A DNA stretch of 55,677 nt. Origin: Bacteroidia bacterium. Its GTDB lineage: Bacteria > Bacteroidota > Bacteroidia > Flavobacteriales_E > Vicingaceae. The DNA lies in assembly GCA_030433355.1 (NCBI GenBank), contig JAUIMG010000019.1, positions 1 to 55,677 on the forward strand, read 5' to 3'. Below, piece after piece: positions 8,395 through 17,446 of this stretch (positions are counted from its first letter, which is position 1; each line of letters starts with the position of its first letter). Below the pieces are notes generated by a model. It saw nothing but the letters and a program-made list of their open reading frames with translations. It was not told the origin of the DNA and searched no databases. Made by a program: the position numbers and the translations under genes.

Positions 8395-9592
8395 GCTTTT
8401 TAAATGGCTTCTTGTACTTTTTAAACGACCTACTTCTATCTTGTGGTTTGTATTCAGGTCCTTGGTCTATGCCATCAGGATTAGCTAACTTCTGTATTGG
8501 ATTGCCAATTAGTTTTTCAATCTTTTGAAAATCATTTTGGCCGTTTTCATCAATAAAGGTTAGAGCTACTCCAGTTGATTTTGCTCTTGCTGTTCTTCCA
8601 ACCCGATGAATATAATCTTCAGGATCATTGGGAACATCATAATTTAAAACTAAATCGATGGAGTCAATATCAATACCACGAGATATTATATCAGTAGCAA
8701 CCAATACTCTAAGCCTTTTGTTTTTAAATCGTCTTAAAACTTCCTCTCTTTCATTTTGATCTAAGTTTGAGGAAATACCGTCTGCATCAATTCCCATCTT
8801 CTTAAGGTCTCTAACAATGTCGCTTACGCTTGATTTTCTCGAAGTAAATATGATAATGCTACTTAGCTCTACTTTGTCTTTTAACAAAGATTTTAAAACA
8901 GCCAATTTCTGATGACCATAGGTTAAATAAGCTGCCTGTAAAATTCCTTCAGCAGTTTTTGAAATAGCAATATTTACCTCTTTAGGATTATTCATAACAG
9001 CCTTTGCCAAATTCCTAATTTTAGGAGGCATGGTAGCAGAAAACATAATATTCTGTCTTTTCTTAGGTAGGTATTCTGCTATTCGTTGAATATCATCAGC
9101 AAAGCCCATATCTAACATTCTATCTGCTTCATCTAAGATAAAGTGTTCTAAGCCATCAATCTTAACATACTTAAGATTCAAGTGAGAAAGTAATCTTCCG
9201 GGGGTGGCAACAATAATATCGGCACCTTGGGTTAATGCTGTTCTTTCCGCATCGAAAGAAGACCCGCTTCCTCCACCATAAATAGCAATGGAAGAAGTTC
9301 CAGTAAAGTAGGAAAAGCCTTCTAATTGCTGATCTATTTGCATCGCCAGCTCTCTAGTAGGTGCAATGATTAATGAGCTAAGTTTATTTGCTCCTTTTCG
9401 TTGAATGTGATTTAAGATGGGAAGTAGGTAAGCAGCTGTTTTTCCAGTTCCAGTTTGGGCAACTGCAATTACATCCTCTCCTTCCATCAAAATTGGAATA
9501 GACTTCTCTTGTACTGGAGTGGCCTCTTCAAAATTCATTGCTTCCAGACCCTGAAGTATCTCTTCAGTAAAAGGGAATTCAGAAAATTTCAT
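8372..9592 (-). CDS. DEAD/DEAH-box ATP-dependent RNA helicase (RhlE-like)
   Basis: A 406-residue RNA helicase with both RecA-like domains: Q-motif '[20 protein letters not shown]', Walker A AQTGTGKT (45-52), '[10 protein letters not shown]', '[11 protein letters not shown]', 'MFSATMPP', and in domain 2 'IIFTSRKSS', '[12 protein letters not shown]' and '[10 protein letters not shown]'. A basic C-terminal tail ([19 protein letters not shown]) probably binds RNA. Bacteroidota RhlE relatives act in RNA decay, ribosome assembly and cold adaptation. It starts 4 bp after the DUF2911 gene stop and overlaps msrB, so the three form one transcription unit. Confidence 0.95.
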   Translation of the reverse strand: MKFSEFPFTEEILQGLEAMNFEEATPVQEKSIPILMEGEDVIAVAQTGTGKTAAYLLPILNHIQRKGANKLSSLIIAPTRELAMQIDQQLEGFSYFTGTSSIAIYGGGSGSSFDAERTALTQGADIIVATPGRLLSHLNLKYVKIDGLEHFILDEADRMLDMGFADDIQRIAEYLPKKRQNIMFSATMPPKIRNLAKAVMNNPKEVNIAISKTAEGILQAAYLTYGHQKLAVLKSLLKDKVELSSIIIFTSRKSSVSDIVRDLKKMGIDADGISSNLDQNEREEVLRRFKNKRLRVLVATDIISRGIDIDSIDLVLNYDVPNDPEDYIHRVGRTARAKSTGVALTFIDENGQNDFQKIEKLIGNPIQKLANPDGIDQGPEYKPQDRSRSFKKYKKPFKKHERRDKK

Positions 9593-9596
9593 ATAG

Positions 9597-10100
9597 TTAA
9601 TCTACCTTGAAACTAATTCTTGTGGTAGCCCAATCAAGATGTACATTGCCTTCCTCATCTATAGAATATGTAAGACTTTCAGAAGTTTCAATATCTGTTG
9701 GCTTTACATTTAGCTTTAATGCATCTTTCGTTGCGTCATAGTCGTAAGCTCCCCATTGCTTATGCACGGTATTGAAAATAATAGTCCATTCCGCATCTTT
9801 CTGTGGAATTACAAAGAATGCATATTTGCCTGCTTTTAGTTCTTTACCGTTAATTTTTACATCACTACTAAATTCCATAGTTGTAGCTTCATTTGCTCCT
9901 GCTCTCCATATTTTCTTATATGGAACTAAATCACCATAAATAACTCTTCCTCTCATGGAAGGACTACTGTAGCTAATGATTACGTCTGCTTCACCTAGCT
10001 TTGCTTCAACAGTTTTTGCTGGACTTTTCTTTTTTTCTTGAGCTATTGAAAAGTTACTAATTGCTAAACTCAATACAATAAGACCTAATATTTTTTTCAT
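9597..10100 (-). CDS. DUF2911 domain secreted protein
   Basis: A 167-residue protein with signal peptide MKKILGLIVLSLAISNFSIAQ. The remainder matches the Bacteroidota DUF2911 family: 'VIISYSSPSMRGRVIYGDLVPYKKIWRAGANEATTMEF' (about 41-77), 'VKINGKELKAGKYAFFVIP', 'WTIIFNTVHKQWGAYDYD'. The family is periplasmic or surface-located, often in several copies per genome, and has no known activity. It is first in a unit with the helicase and msrB, whose functions do not explain it. Confidence 0.9.
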   Translation of the reverse strand: MKKILGLIVLSLAISNFSIAQEKKKSPAKTVEAKLGEADVIISYSSPSMRGRVIYGDLVPYKKIWRAGANEATTMEFSSDVKINGKELKAGKYAFFVIPQKDAEWTIIFNTVHKQWGAYDYDATKDALKLNVKPTDIETSESLTYSIDEEGNVHLDWATTRISFKVD

Positions 10101-10166
10101 GTTATATATTTTTATAATTCGCTAATTTAATCCAAATGACTTAGATTACTGCCATTAGAATGTAAA

Positions 10167-11345
10167 CTAGGCGATATTGTTCAATATTTCTAGTATAATT
10201 TCACAGCCTTCTTCAATTTCACTAGTAGAAATATTTAATGGCGGAGCTATTCTAAATGCAGTTGGGGTAGAAAGAAACCAGAACAAGATCAATCCATTTT
10301 TTAGGCTTTGTAGAACTAATTCTTCTACCATACTTTCAGACGCTAATTCTACTGCGATAAATAAGCCTTTATGCCTAATTTCTTTTATTTTAGGATGAAT
10401 CAAGAGTTTTTTAATAAGCGCTGCTTTTTCTTCAACCGTTTCAATTAATGCTTCCTCTTTTATTATTCTTAATCCTTCAGCAGCAGTTGCACAAACTAAA
10501 GGATGCCCTCCAAAAGTTGTTATGTGACCTAGTTTGGGATTAAAAGAGAATAATTCCATTAGTTCTTTGTTTGCAATCAAAGCTCCTATTGGAAGTCCAC
10601 CTCCTAATGCTTTTCCCATGCAAAGTACATCTGGAACAATACCGTAATGTTCAAAGGCAGAAAATTTCCCCGTTCTTCCCATTCCACACTGTATCTCGTC
10701 TAAAACCAATAAAGTATTTGTATCCGTGCATCTCTTTCTTAATGCTTGCATATACTCTCTACTTGGAATTCTTATTCCTGCATCTCCTTGAATAGTTTCC
10801 AAGAAAACTGCTGCAGTGGCCTGATCAATCTCCTCAAGATTAGAAAAGTCATTTAATTTAATAAAATGGATGTCAGGAAGTAGAGGGCGGAAAGGACTCT
10901 TTCTAGCTTCTCTATGGCTTACACTTAAAGATCCATGTGTATTTCCATGATAACTTCCTTCGAACGCAATAATTTTAGATTTGGAACTAGCTCTTTTAAC
11001 TAATTTGATTGCAGCTTCAATTGCCTCTGTTCCTGAATTTAGGAAGTAATAACTATGGAGTTCTTTGGGTAGTAAGGAACTAAGTTCTTTACCAAGATCT
11101 TGTTGTGCTTTTTGTTTGAACTCTCCATATACCATCACGTGCAAATGCTTATTTGCTTGCTCATTTATTGCCTTTAAAATTCTAGGATGAGAGTGACCTA
11201 AAGAGCTAACAGAAATACCAGCAATAAAATCTAAGTATTTTTTGCCATCTTGATCAAAGATGTAGCTTCCTTCTGCTCTTTCAACATCAATTTCGAAAGG
11301 GTGAGGGGTAGTTTTTGCTAAATAGAATGCTTGCTCTTCTAACAT
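10167..11345 (-). CDS. Class III PLP-dependent aminotransferase (acetylornithine/ornithine type)
   Basis: A 392-residue PLP enzyme. It has 'DFIAGISVSSLGHSHP' (39-54), the phosphate-binding 'NSGTEAIEAA' (103-112), 'DEIQCGMGRTGKFSAFEHYG' (216-235) and the Schiff-base lysine K245 in 'CMGKALGGGLPIGA'. The pattern fits acetylornithine/succinylornithine or 4-aminobutyrate-type transaminases transferring an amino group from an omega-amino acid to 2-oxoglutarate. No arginine-pathway gene is nearby, so the exact substrate cannot be set and I give no symbol. Its own promoter (11350-11357) lies directly behind the terminator of the upstream operon. Confidence 0.9.
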   Translation of the reverse strand: MLEEQAFYLAKTTPHPFEIDVERAEGSYIFDQDGKKYLDFIAGISVSSLGHSHPRILKAINEQANKHLHVMVYGEFKQKAQQDLGKELSSLLPKELHSYYFLNSGTEAIEAAIKLVKRASSKSKIIAFEGSYHGNTHGSLSVSHREARKSPFRPLLPDIHFIKLNDFSNLEEIDQATAAVFLETIQGDAGIRIPSREYMQALRKRCTDTNTLLVLDEIQCGMGRTGKFSAFEHYGIVPDVLCMGKALGGGLPIGALIANKELMELFSFNPKLGHITTFGGHPLVCATAAEGLRIIKEEALIETVEEKAALIKKLLIHPKIKEIRHKGLFIAVELASESMVEELVLQSLKNGLILFWFLSTPTAFRIAPPLNISTSEIEEGCEIILEILNNIA

Positions 11346-11349
11346 GAAG

Positions 11350-11357
11350 CAAAGGTA
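11350..11357 (-). promoter_or_regulatory. -7 box (TACCTTTG) of the aminotransferase gene
   Basis: On the minus strand TACCTTTG fits TAnnTTTG and lies 4 bases before the ATG (11345), placing the transcript start at or within a base or two of the start codon: effectively leaderless. Confidence 0.55.
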
Positions 11358-11369
11358 AAGAAGGAATAA

Positions 11370-11392
11370 AAAAAACCGCTTAAAAAAGCGGT
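11370..11392 (-). terminator. Rho-independent terminator after the sigma operon
   Basis: Minus-strand stem ACCGCTT / AAGCGGT (arms at 11386-11392 and 11375-11381, loop of four bases) is followed by a run of Ts. It lies 8 bases past the stop of the Spy-like gene and separates that operon from the aminotransferase gene. Confidence 0.85.
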
Positions 11393-11400
11393 CTTCCTAA

Positions 11401-11925
11401 TTAATTAGTTTTCGGTGCTCCTTGAGGTCTTTTTTTCTGTCTTAACTCATTTCTCATTTCATGCTGCGGCTTGTCGTCCTTTAACATTTTCAAGAGTTCT
11501 CGCTTAAACTCTCTCTCTGCCTTTTCATATTCTAGGACTTTTTTTGCAGAAAAAGTTTCAATCATTTTATTGGTATACTCTTCTTCTAAAGCCATCATTT
11601 TTTTCTGATTTTCAAACTTTAACATCAATATTTTTTTAGCATCTTCCTCAGACAATTCTTCTTCTGTCTCCGCTGAATTACTTTTCTTCAATCCTCGAAT
11701 CTCTTTACGTTGTTCTAATCGCATTTCTTTTCTTTTTAGCTCATATTCTTCATATACTTTTTCAAACTCAACTTGCTCTTCAGAACTAAGACCTATAGCA
11801 TCTTCAATGTATTCCATTTTAAGCTCATTCAATAAATCTTCTTTATTGTTGTCCTCTTCTTGAGCAAATGCAGATGAGCCAATTAGGACTGCACCAATTA
11901 ATAATGTGTTTACTACTTTTTTCAT
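11401..11925 (-). CDS. Spy/CpxP-like periplasmic stress protein
   Basis: A 174-residue protein with signal peptide MKKVVNTLLIGAVLIGSSAFAQ. The mature chain is almost wholly charged alpha-helix: 'LSSEEQVEFEKVYEEYELKRKEMRLEQRKE', 'LKFENQKKMMALEEEYTNKMIETFSAKKVLEYEKAEREFKRELLKML'. This pattern of long amphipathic helices with '..L..EQ...F..VY..Y..KR' is that of Bacteroidota proteins annotated as Spy/LTXXQ or heavy-metal resistance-like sensors; these are periplasmic chaperones. It is the third gene after the ECF sigma factor and the membrane anti-sigma-like protein, and is followed by a strong terminator, so it is probably an output of, or feedback on, that sigma factor. Confidence 0.8.
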   Translation of the reverse strand: MKKVVNTLLIGAVLIGSSAFAQEEDNNKEDLLNELKMEYIEDAIGLSSEEQVEFEKVYEEYELKRKEMRLEQRKEIRGLKKSNSAETEEELSEEDAKKILMLKFENQKKMMALEEEYTNKMIETFSAKKVLEYEKAEREFKRELLKMLKDDKPQHEMRNELRQKKRPQGAPKTN

Positions 11926-11931
11926 TTTTTT

Positions 11932-12369
11932 CTAATTTAATTGTTGGTAAATAAGTTCATTTTCTATACTCTCTGTCTCTAAATAATCGAGGATTTCAGA
12001 ATCTTTCATTAAGACTTTCGATTCTTCCATTTTAAAATTTGCTAGGTCTGCGATTTCTTCGAGTTGTAAATATTGAAACTGATTCATTAAATAATATTCA
12101 ATATCTGCATCTGTTACTAGCTCTTCTCTATTGTTCAAATCAAATTGGATTGCTAAAAATGAAATAAAACAAACAAGTAGAAATGGAACTGTGAACCTTA
12201 GCCTTAGCATGTAAAGTAATCTGTCTAAGAAGCTAACTTCAGCAGAATTAGAAGAGATTTCAATTTGCATGCGATAATTAAAGTCCTCGAAATAGTTATC
12301 TGGCACTTTGAATGAATCTTTTTTTCTAAGCTTCTTTAAATTGAAGTCCGATGATTTTTCTTGAGTCAT
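11932..12369 (-). CDS. Membrane anti-sigma-factor-like protein
   Basis: A 145-residue protein with a single transmembrane segment (about 59-76, 'FTVPFLLVCFISFLAIQF'). The N-terminal half contains 'FKVPDNYFEDFNYRMQIEI' (20-38), a segment I associate with small one-TM proteins next to ECF sigma factors in Bacteroidota. The C-terminal part is acidic and helical, with repeated 'EEIADLANFKMEES'-type helices, and would face the periplasm. The sigma factor is directly upstream and a Spy-like protein directly downstream (7 bp), so it most likely tethers or inhibits the sigma factor. No zinc HxxxCxxC anti-sigma motif is seen. Confidence 0.7.
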   Translation of the reverse strand: MTQEKSSDFNLKKLRKKDSFKVPDNYFEDFNYRMQIEISSNSAEVSFLDRLLYMLRLRFTVPFLLVCFISFLAIQFDLNNREELVTDADIEYYLMNQFQYLQLEEIADLANFKMEESKVLMKDSEILDYLETESIENELIYQQLN

Positions 12370-12399
12370 ACCTATTGGATTGTGTTTGAACTAAAAGGT

Positions 12400-12945
12400 T
12401 TAATCTTTAACAATATTTCTTTCAATTTTTTTGACTGCATGGTGGTAAGAAGCTTTTAAAGAACCAACGGAACCACCTACTAAGTCTGCAATATCTTCAT
12501 AGGTATACTGCTCAAAATACTTCAATTGAAACACTAGTTTTTGCTTATCAGGCAAAGCATCTACTATTTTTAAAAATTGGACGTATACTTTATCCCCATC
12601 AAAAAAGGGGTCTTCTTTTAATTGATTTTCTAAATCAGCAGTATTGGTTGTAGAAATCCTTTTGGACTTCTTAAGGTGATTCAAGGCTTCATTAGTGGCT
12701 ATGCGATACATCCAGGTAAATAGGGAAGAGTTGGCTTGAAATTTAGGTAGTCCATTCCAAACTTTTATAAAAGTTTCTTGCAAAACATCATCTGCGTCTT
12801 CATGAAAGATTACGATTCTTCTAATTTGCCAATATAGCTTTTCAGAATAGTTTCTCACCATGAGATTAAAAGCATAGTGCTTTTTACCCTCAATGAAGTA
12901 CATATTTATTATTTCTTTGTCTCTCACGGTGCAAAAAAAATCCAT
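12400..12945 (-). CDS. ECF-type RNA polymerase sigma factor
   Basis: A sigma-70 family protein with only regions 2 and 4. Region 2 is 'HYAFNLMVRNYSEKLYWQIRRIVIFHEDADDVLQETFIKVWNGLPKFQANSSLFTWMYRIATNEALNHLKK'; region 4 'LPDKQKLVFQLKYFEQYTYEDIADLVGGSVGSLKASYHHAVKKIE' with its helix-turn-helix. It recognises a specific promoter set in extracytoplasmic stress response. The start is uncertain: the ATG at 12945 falls inside the preceding terminator hairpin, a GTG at 12927 begins 'VRDKEIINMYF' and fits the family, and an ATG at 12903 would cut the conserved N-terminus. It heads an operon with the anti-sigma-like and Spy-like genes. Confidence 0.92.
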   Translation of the reverse strand: MDFFCTVRDKEIINMYFIEGKKHYAFNLMVRNYSEKLYWQIRRIVIFHEDADDVLQETFIKVWNGLPKFQANSSLFTWMYRIATNEALNHLKKSKRISTTNTADLENQLKEDPFFDGDKVYVQFLKIVDALPDKQKLVFQLKYFEQYTYEDIADLVGGSVGSLKASYHHAVKKIERNIVKD

Positions 12946-12969
12946 TGACTTTAACTCAATGGATTTTTT
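12935..12969. terminator. Hairpin terminator after the transketolase C-half gene
   Basis: Stem TCCATTGA (12941-12948) and TCAATGGA (12956-12963), extended by A and T tracts on both sides, with a 7-base loop. It lies 21 bases past the stop of the 12990-13940 gene in its reading direction and covers the furthest-upstream ATG of the sigma gene. Confidence 0.8.
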
Positions 12970-12989
12970 AATTTATTGATTTGTTAAGT

Positions 12990-13940
12990 CTAACGTTTCA
13001 AAACCTTTAAAGCCGCTGCAGTTATATTTGACTCTCCTAAACCATATTTAGCAAATAGCTCTTCTGGTTTTCCACTCTCTCCAAACTTATCATCTACAGC
13101 AATCATTTCCATTGGAACTGGGTAATTTCTAGCTAATAACTGAGCAACACTATCACCCAAACCTCCATTCATTTGATGTTCCTCTGCAGTAACTACTCTT
13201 CCAGTTTTTCTTACTGATTGTAAGATGGCTTTTTCGTCCAAAGGTTTAATGGTGTGGATATTTATTACTTCAACAGAAACTCCTTTTTCTTCTAATTTCT
13301 CAGCAGATTTAAGGCTTTCCCATACACAATGCCCGGTAGAAATAATGGTAACATCAGTTCCTTCTTGAAAAATCTTTGCTTTACCAATTTCAAACTTTTC
13401 GTTTTCCTCGGTAAAAACAGGCCATTTTGGTCTGCCAAATCTCAAATATACCGGACCATCATATTCTGCTATGGCAATAGTTGCTGCTTTAGTTTGGTTA
13501 TAATCACATGGATTAATGACCACCATACCCGGAAGCATTTTCATTAAACCAATATCCTCTAATATTTGGTGTGTCGCTCCATCTTCGCCCAAAGTTAATC
13601 CTGCATGTGATGCACAAATTTTCACGTTTTTACCACTATATGCTATGGACTGTCTTATTTGGTCATATACTCTACCTGTAGAGAAATTAGCAAAAGTTCC
13701 AGTAAATGGAATTTTACCACCGATAGTCTGTCCTGCCGCAACTCCCATCATATTTGCCTCAGCAATACCTGCTTGAAAGAAACGATCTGGGAAGGCATCT
13801 TTAAAAGCATCCATTTTTAATGAACCGGTCAAGTCTGCGCATAGAGCTACTACATTTGGATTTCTTTTACCAGCTTCTAAAAGACCATCTCCAAAACCAG
13901 AGCGGGTATCTTTCATTTCTTTGTATTCGTATTTGGCCAT
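12990..13940 (-). CDS. Transketolase, C-terminal (pyrimidine-binding and C-terminal domain) subunit
   Basis: A 316-residue protein equal to the second half of transketolase. 'VVALCADLTGSL' and 'FPDRFFQAGIAEANMMGVAAGQTIGGKIPFTGTFA' form the pyrimidine-binding domain with the conserved Glu that activates TDP; 'SHAGLTLGEDGATHQILEDIGLMKMLPGM' and 'PVYLRFGRPKWP' are typical. The C-terminal domain begins near 'GTDVTIISTGHCVWESLKSAEKL'. Its partner, the TDP/diphosphate-binding N-half, is at 15366-16208. Split transketolases occur in several phyla; together they exchange two-carbon units in the pentose phosphate pathway. Here a VWA gene lies between them. It starts 3 bp after the VWA stop. Confidence 0.92.
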   Translation of the reverse strand: MAKYEYKEMKDTRSGFGDGLLEAGKRNPNVVALCADLTGSLKMDAFKDAFPDRFFQAGIAEANMMGVAAGQTIGGKIPFTGTFANFSTGRVYDQIRQSIAYSGKNVKICASHAGLTLGEDGATHQILEDIGLMKMLPGMVVINPCDYNQTKAATIAIAEYDGPVYLRFGRPKWPVFTEENEKFEIGKAKIFQEGTDVTIISTGHCVWESLKSAEKLEEKGVSVEVINIHTIKPLDEKAILQSVRKTGRVVTAEEHQMNGGLGDSVAQLLARNYPVPMEMIAVDDKFGESGKPEELFAKYGLGESNITAAALKVLKR

Positions 13941-13943
13941 TTT

Positions 13944-15317
13944 CTAAAGTTTAACTTGCGTGCTTTGTCCTGAAGTAATTGTAAAGGATTCTTCTTTTGT
14001 GTATATACTTAATCTAGCATTTATTGATCTAAAAACTACTTTGTAGTTACCAGGTTGTAATACTATAGACTCTCTTGTGCTGATGTCAGATAAATTACAC
14101 ACCCAAACTAACTCATCTCCTTCTTCTTTAAATATGCTTCCATAGCCTTTAGAGCTACTTCCTATATTTGCTATACCGGCCTGGGGTATTTCAACCTTGG
14201 TAGTTCTACTTTGTGCAATATTTACATCTTTAACTATCGTTCTTGGTAAAGTCAAGATTTCTAAATCGTACTTACCTGTAATATATCGTTGTAAGTCTGA
14301 AAAATTTTGAATCACCAAAATTTCATTTTCTCCTGCTTTCCTTACTATTGCTTTTAAGTCTTTATATTCATTAAAGCCATTCATTTTCAGTTCAAGATCG
14401 CCTTGGGGTGCATCTAAAGCAATAATGTTGTGTTTACCTGCTGTTATTTCAATATTATCTTTTTTAACAGGAGGAATTGTATGAACTACGAGATCATAAC
14501 TTCCTAAAGGGTCAATTGGAATAGTGTCGGGATTTCCTCTTGCATCAATGGTATGTACAAAATTGTACCTAACCTGAGAAGAAAAGTGATCGTAAAAAGT
14601 CATTGGAACATTTGTTTCCGTCGGTTTATTCAATTCATCTAATAAATTAACTTGTGTAGTAGTATTATTTAAAGCTTGAGAAATTACTATACCTAGAACT
14701 TCTGCAAAAGTTTCTTCACTTCTTGCATCGTAAAAGCTACCTACACATTTAAATGCATCCATCACATCCGGTTCTAGGCCTAGGCCAATTACAAATGGTT
14801 TAAGAATAACACCCTTTCTTTGAAGTGCTAAAGAAACTGCACAAGGGTCGCCATCGCATTCTTCAATTCCATCGGTAATAAGAATGATAACATTTCTGCA
14901 ATTGCTACAATCCGGAAAATCGTTAGCAGCCTGCTCTAGAGAATAGGCAATAAGGGTAGTTCCTCTAGGTTTTATTTCTCTAAGTTTATCTTTTATTTTG
15001 CTGTGGTTGGTAGGAGAAAAAGGAACTTCTAATTTGGTGTCTTTGCAGTTTCTATCTCCCGGAGTTACAGAGTTTTGATGACCGTAAGCTCTTAAGGCCA
15101 ATTCAACATTTTTGGTGCCTTCTAAACTATCTACAAGCTTTCGAAGAAGTCTAGTTGCTATTTGCATTTTTTGTCCCTTTTCCCATCTAGCATACATACT
15201 TTGAGAACCGTCTAGTACAAAAAGTATTCTTGTTTTTTGTGGTTCATTCTGAGCAATAGTGCTACTGCCAATAACTAAGCTAAAAAGAAAAAGGAAAAAT
15301 ATTTTATTAAAATGCAT
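13944..15317 (-). CDS. von Willebrand factor A domain secreted protein
   Basis: A 457-residue protein with signal peptide (about 1-22, ending STIAQ). The VWA domain (about 29-235) holds the MIDAS residues D-G-S-Q-S in 'RILFVLDGSQSMYARW', the threonine region 'KPRGTTLIAYSLEQAA', and 'IILITDGIEECDGDPCAV'. The rest is beta-rich with repeated 'YDLVVHTIPPVKKDNIEITAGKHNIIALDAPQG' segments, like carboxypeptidase-type or PEGA-like domains. Such proteins bind ligands extracellularly through a metal. It sits between the two transketolase genes in the same direction (3 bp and 48 bp gaps), which is puzzling for a secreted protein. No T9SS sorting domain is seen. Confidence 0.88.
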   Translation of the reverse strand: MHFNKIFFLFLFSLVIGSSTIAQNEPQKTRILFVLDGSQSMYARWEKGQKMQIATRLLRKLVDSLEGTKNVELALRAYGHQNSVTPGDRNCKDTKLEVPFSPTNHSKIKDKLREIKPRGTTLIAYSLEQAANDFPDCSNCRNVIILITDGIEECDGDPCAVSLALQRKGVILKPFVIGLGLEPDVMDAFKCVGSFYDARSEETFAEVLGIVISQALNNTTTQVNLLDELNKPTETNVPMTFYDHFSSQVRYNFVHTIDARGNPDTIPIDPLGSYDLVVHTIPPVKKDNIEITAGKHNIIALDAPQGDLELKMNGFNEYKDLKAIVRKAGENEILVIQNFSDLQRYITGKYDLEILTLPRTIVKDVNIAQSRTTKVEIPQAGIANIGSSSKGYGSIFKEEGDELVWVCNLSDISTRESIVLQPGNYKVVFRSINARLSIYTKEESFTITSGQSTQVKL

Positions 15318-15365
15318 TGTCTATTTTTTTGGTATAAACTGTTAATTAACAATTACCATACCTTC

Positions 15366-16208
15366 TTAGTAATCTCCAAGTGTTTCTTCCAATTGAGATA
15401 AAGCATTTTCTAATTGCTCGTCACTAGGAGCAACACCATGCCACTTGTGTGTACCCATCATAAAATCTACCCCCTGACCCATTTCTGTCTTCATTAGAAT
15501 TACTATAGGAATGCCTTTTCCGGTTTCAGATTTAGCTTTAGCTAAAGTTTCTAGGATATTTTCCATATCATGACCATCCATAGGTAGTACTTTCCATCCA
15601 AAGGCTTCGAATTTAGCCCCAAGGTTTCCTAAGGAAAGAACATCTTCCACGTCTCCATCAATTTGTCTGTTATTACAATCTACGGTGGAAATAATGTTAT
15701 CTATTTTTTGATGTGCAGCAAACATTGCAGCTTCCCAAATTTGCCCTTCTTGCAATTCTCCATCACCGTGTAAAGTATATATCAGTGATTGATCATTATT
15801 TAATTTTTTTGTTAGAGCTGCTCCTAATGCAACAGATAAACCTTGGCCCAAAGAACCACTTGCTACTCTAACTCCAGGTAAGTTTTCATGCGTGGTAGGA
15901 TGACCTTGCAGTCTTGAATTTATTTTTCTAAAAGTTGCTAATTCAGAAATATCAAAATAACCGCTTCTTGCAAGAGCAGAATACCAAACTGGAGAAATAT
16001 GACCGTTTGAAAGGAAGAACAAATCTTCATTTGTTCCATCCATATTAAAATCTTTACGATGATTTAGAACAGAGAAATAAAGTGCAGTGAGAAAGTCTGC
16101 ACAGCCTAAAGACCCTCCAGGGTGGCCTGAACTAGCACCATGTACCATTCTTAAAATATCTCTTCTTATTTGGCTTGAGGTAGAAATTAGTTGGTTTATG
16201 TTGGTCAT
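15366..16208 (-). CDS. Transketolase, N-terminal (TDP-binding) subunit
   Basis: A 280-residue protein equal to the first half of transketolase. The thiamine diphosphate/Mg site is 'LHGDGELQEGQIWEAAMFAAHQKIDNIISTVDCNNRQIDG' with the GDG...N pattern; 'GHPGGSLGCADFLTALYF' and 'GSLGQGLSVALGAAL' are family motifs. It needs the product of 12990-13940 to be active. A minus-strand -7 box TACTTTTG at 16232-16239 can drive it and the following VWA and C-half genes. Cytoplasmic. Confidence 0.93.
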   Translation of the reverse strand: MTNINQLISTSSQIRRDILRMVHGASSGHPGGSLGCADFLTALYFSVLNHRKDFNMDGTNEDLFFLSNGHISPVWYSALARSGYFDISELATFRKINSRLQGHPTTHENLPGVRVASGSLGQGLSVALGAALTKKLNNDQSLIYTLHGDGELQEGQIWEAAMFAAHQKIDNIISTVDCNNRQIDGDVEDVLSLGNLGAKFEAFGWKVLPMDGHDMENILETLAKAKSETGKGIPIVILMKTEMGQGVDFMMGTHKWHGVAPSDEQLENALSQLEETLGDY

Positions 16209-16231
16209 AGAGTGGTAGTTTAATAATGTTT

Positions 16232-16239
16232 CAAAAGTA
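16232..16239 (-). promoter_or_regulatory. -7 box (TACTTTTG) of the transketolase operon
   Basis: TACTTTTG on the minus strand fits TAnnTTTG and lies 23 bases before the ATG (16208). No clear -33 box was found. Confidence 0.5.
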
Positions 16240-16318
16240 AATTAATTAGAAGGATTAGTTTAGAGATGTTAATAAATATTGAAGAAAAGAATATCTGCTT
16301 TTTTGACAATGGAATCAA

Positions 16319-16326
16319 TATCTTTG
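16319..16326 (+). promoter_or_regulatory. -7 box (TATCTTTG) of ychF
   Basis: TATCTTTG followed by CGCCC fits the Bacteroidota -7 element and lies 22 bases before the ATG (16349). A TTTTTTGACA stretch lies upstream at 16299-16308, closer than normal spacing. Confidence 0.5.
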
Positions 16327-16348
16327 CGCCCTTAATTTTTAGATTACT

Positions 16349-17446
16349 ATGGCTTTAAAATGTGGAATAGTTGGCTTACCTAATGTTGGAAAATCTACCT
16401 TGTTTAATTGTTTGTCGAATGCGAAAGCTCAATCTGCAAACTTTCCATTTTGTACAATTGAACCAAATGTTGGAGTGATTACAGTTCCTGATGAGAGGCT
16501 AAATAAATTAGCTGATTTAATAGATCCTGAAAATGTTCAACCTACCACTATTGATATAGTGGATATTGCAGGCTTAGTTAAAGGCGCTTCTAGGGGAGAG
16601 GGTTTGGGCAATAAGTTCCTTGGTAATATTAGGGAGACGGATGCCATTATTCATGTGCTTAGATGTTTTGATGATGGAAATGTAGTGCATGTTGATGGTT
16701 CGGTAGATCCAATAAGAGATAAAGAGACTATTGATTACGAATTAATCATGAAAGACCTTGAAGCTGTCGAAAAAAAACTAGAAAAAGTTAATAAAGCAGC
16801 TAAAACAGGTAATAAGGAGGCTATTAAAGCACAGGAGGCTTTAAATAAGTATAAATCTCATTTTGAAGATGGGAAAGCAGCAAGGTCTGCAGAAGTTACA
16901 GAAGATCAAAAGGAGCATGTACTCGATTTATTTCTTTTAACAAACAAACCTATACTTTACGTTTGTAATGTTTCTGAAACAGAAGTAAATGATGAAAATG
17001 AATATGTGAAACGTGTTCGAGAAGCAGCCAAAGAGGAAAATGCTCAAGTAATTGTTATTGCAGCTGCTTTAGAAGCAGATATTGCAGAGTTAGAAGACGC
17101 TGATGAAAGAACCATGTTTTTGGAAGATGCCGGACTTTCAGAGCCAGGAGTGAATAAATTGATTAAATCTGCATATAGTTTATTAAATCTTCAAACCTAC
17201 TTTACTGCAGGTAAGAAAGAGGTTAGAGCTTGGACGATAAAGAAAGGAATGACAGCGCCACAAGCAGCAGGTGTAATACACACAGACTTTGAAAGAGGTT
17301 TTATTAAGGCAGAGGTTATAAAATTTGAAGATTGGATTAATTTTGGCTCAGAACAAGCTGTGAAAGAAGCTGGGAAGATGAGCATGGAAGGGAAAGAATA
17401 CATTGTGCAGGATGGTGATGTAATGCACTTTAAGTTTAATGTCTAA
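16349..17446 (+). CDS. ychF: Redox-regulated ribosome-binding ATPase YchF
   Basis: A 365-residue Obg-family P-loop protein. G1 '[19 protein letters not shown]' (6-24), then '[15 protein letters not shown]' (switch I region), G3 '[17 protein letters not shown]', a helical insert, and a C-terminal TGS domain '[16 protein letters not shown]...[19 protein letters not shown]'. YchF hydrolyses ATP better than GTP and binds ribosomes in stress and translation quality control. It is convergent with the 17443 gene, with stops overlapping by 4 bp. Confidence 0.96.
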   Translation: MALKCGIVGLPNVGKSTLFNCLSNAKAQSANFPFCTIEPNVGVITVPDERLNKLADLIDPENVQPTTIDIVDIAGLVKGASRGEGLGNKFLGNIRETDAIIHVLRCFDDGNVVHVDGSVDPIRDKETIDYELIMKDLEAVEKKLEKVNKAAKTGNKEAIKAQEALNKYKSHFEDGKAARSAEVTEDQKEHVLDLFLLTNKPILYVCNVSETEVNDENEYVKRVREAAKEENAQVIVIAAALEADIAELEDADERTMFLEDAGLSEPGVNKLIKSAYSLLNLQTYFTAGKKEVRAWTIKKGMTAPQAAGVIHTDFERGFIKAEVIKFEDWINFGSEQAVKEAGKMSMEGKEYIVQDGDVMHFKFNV

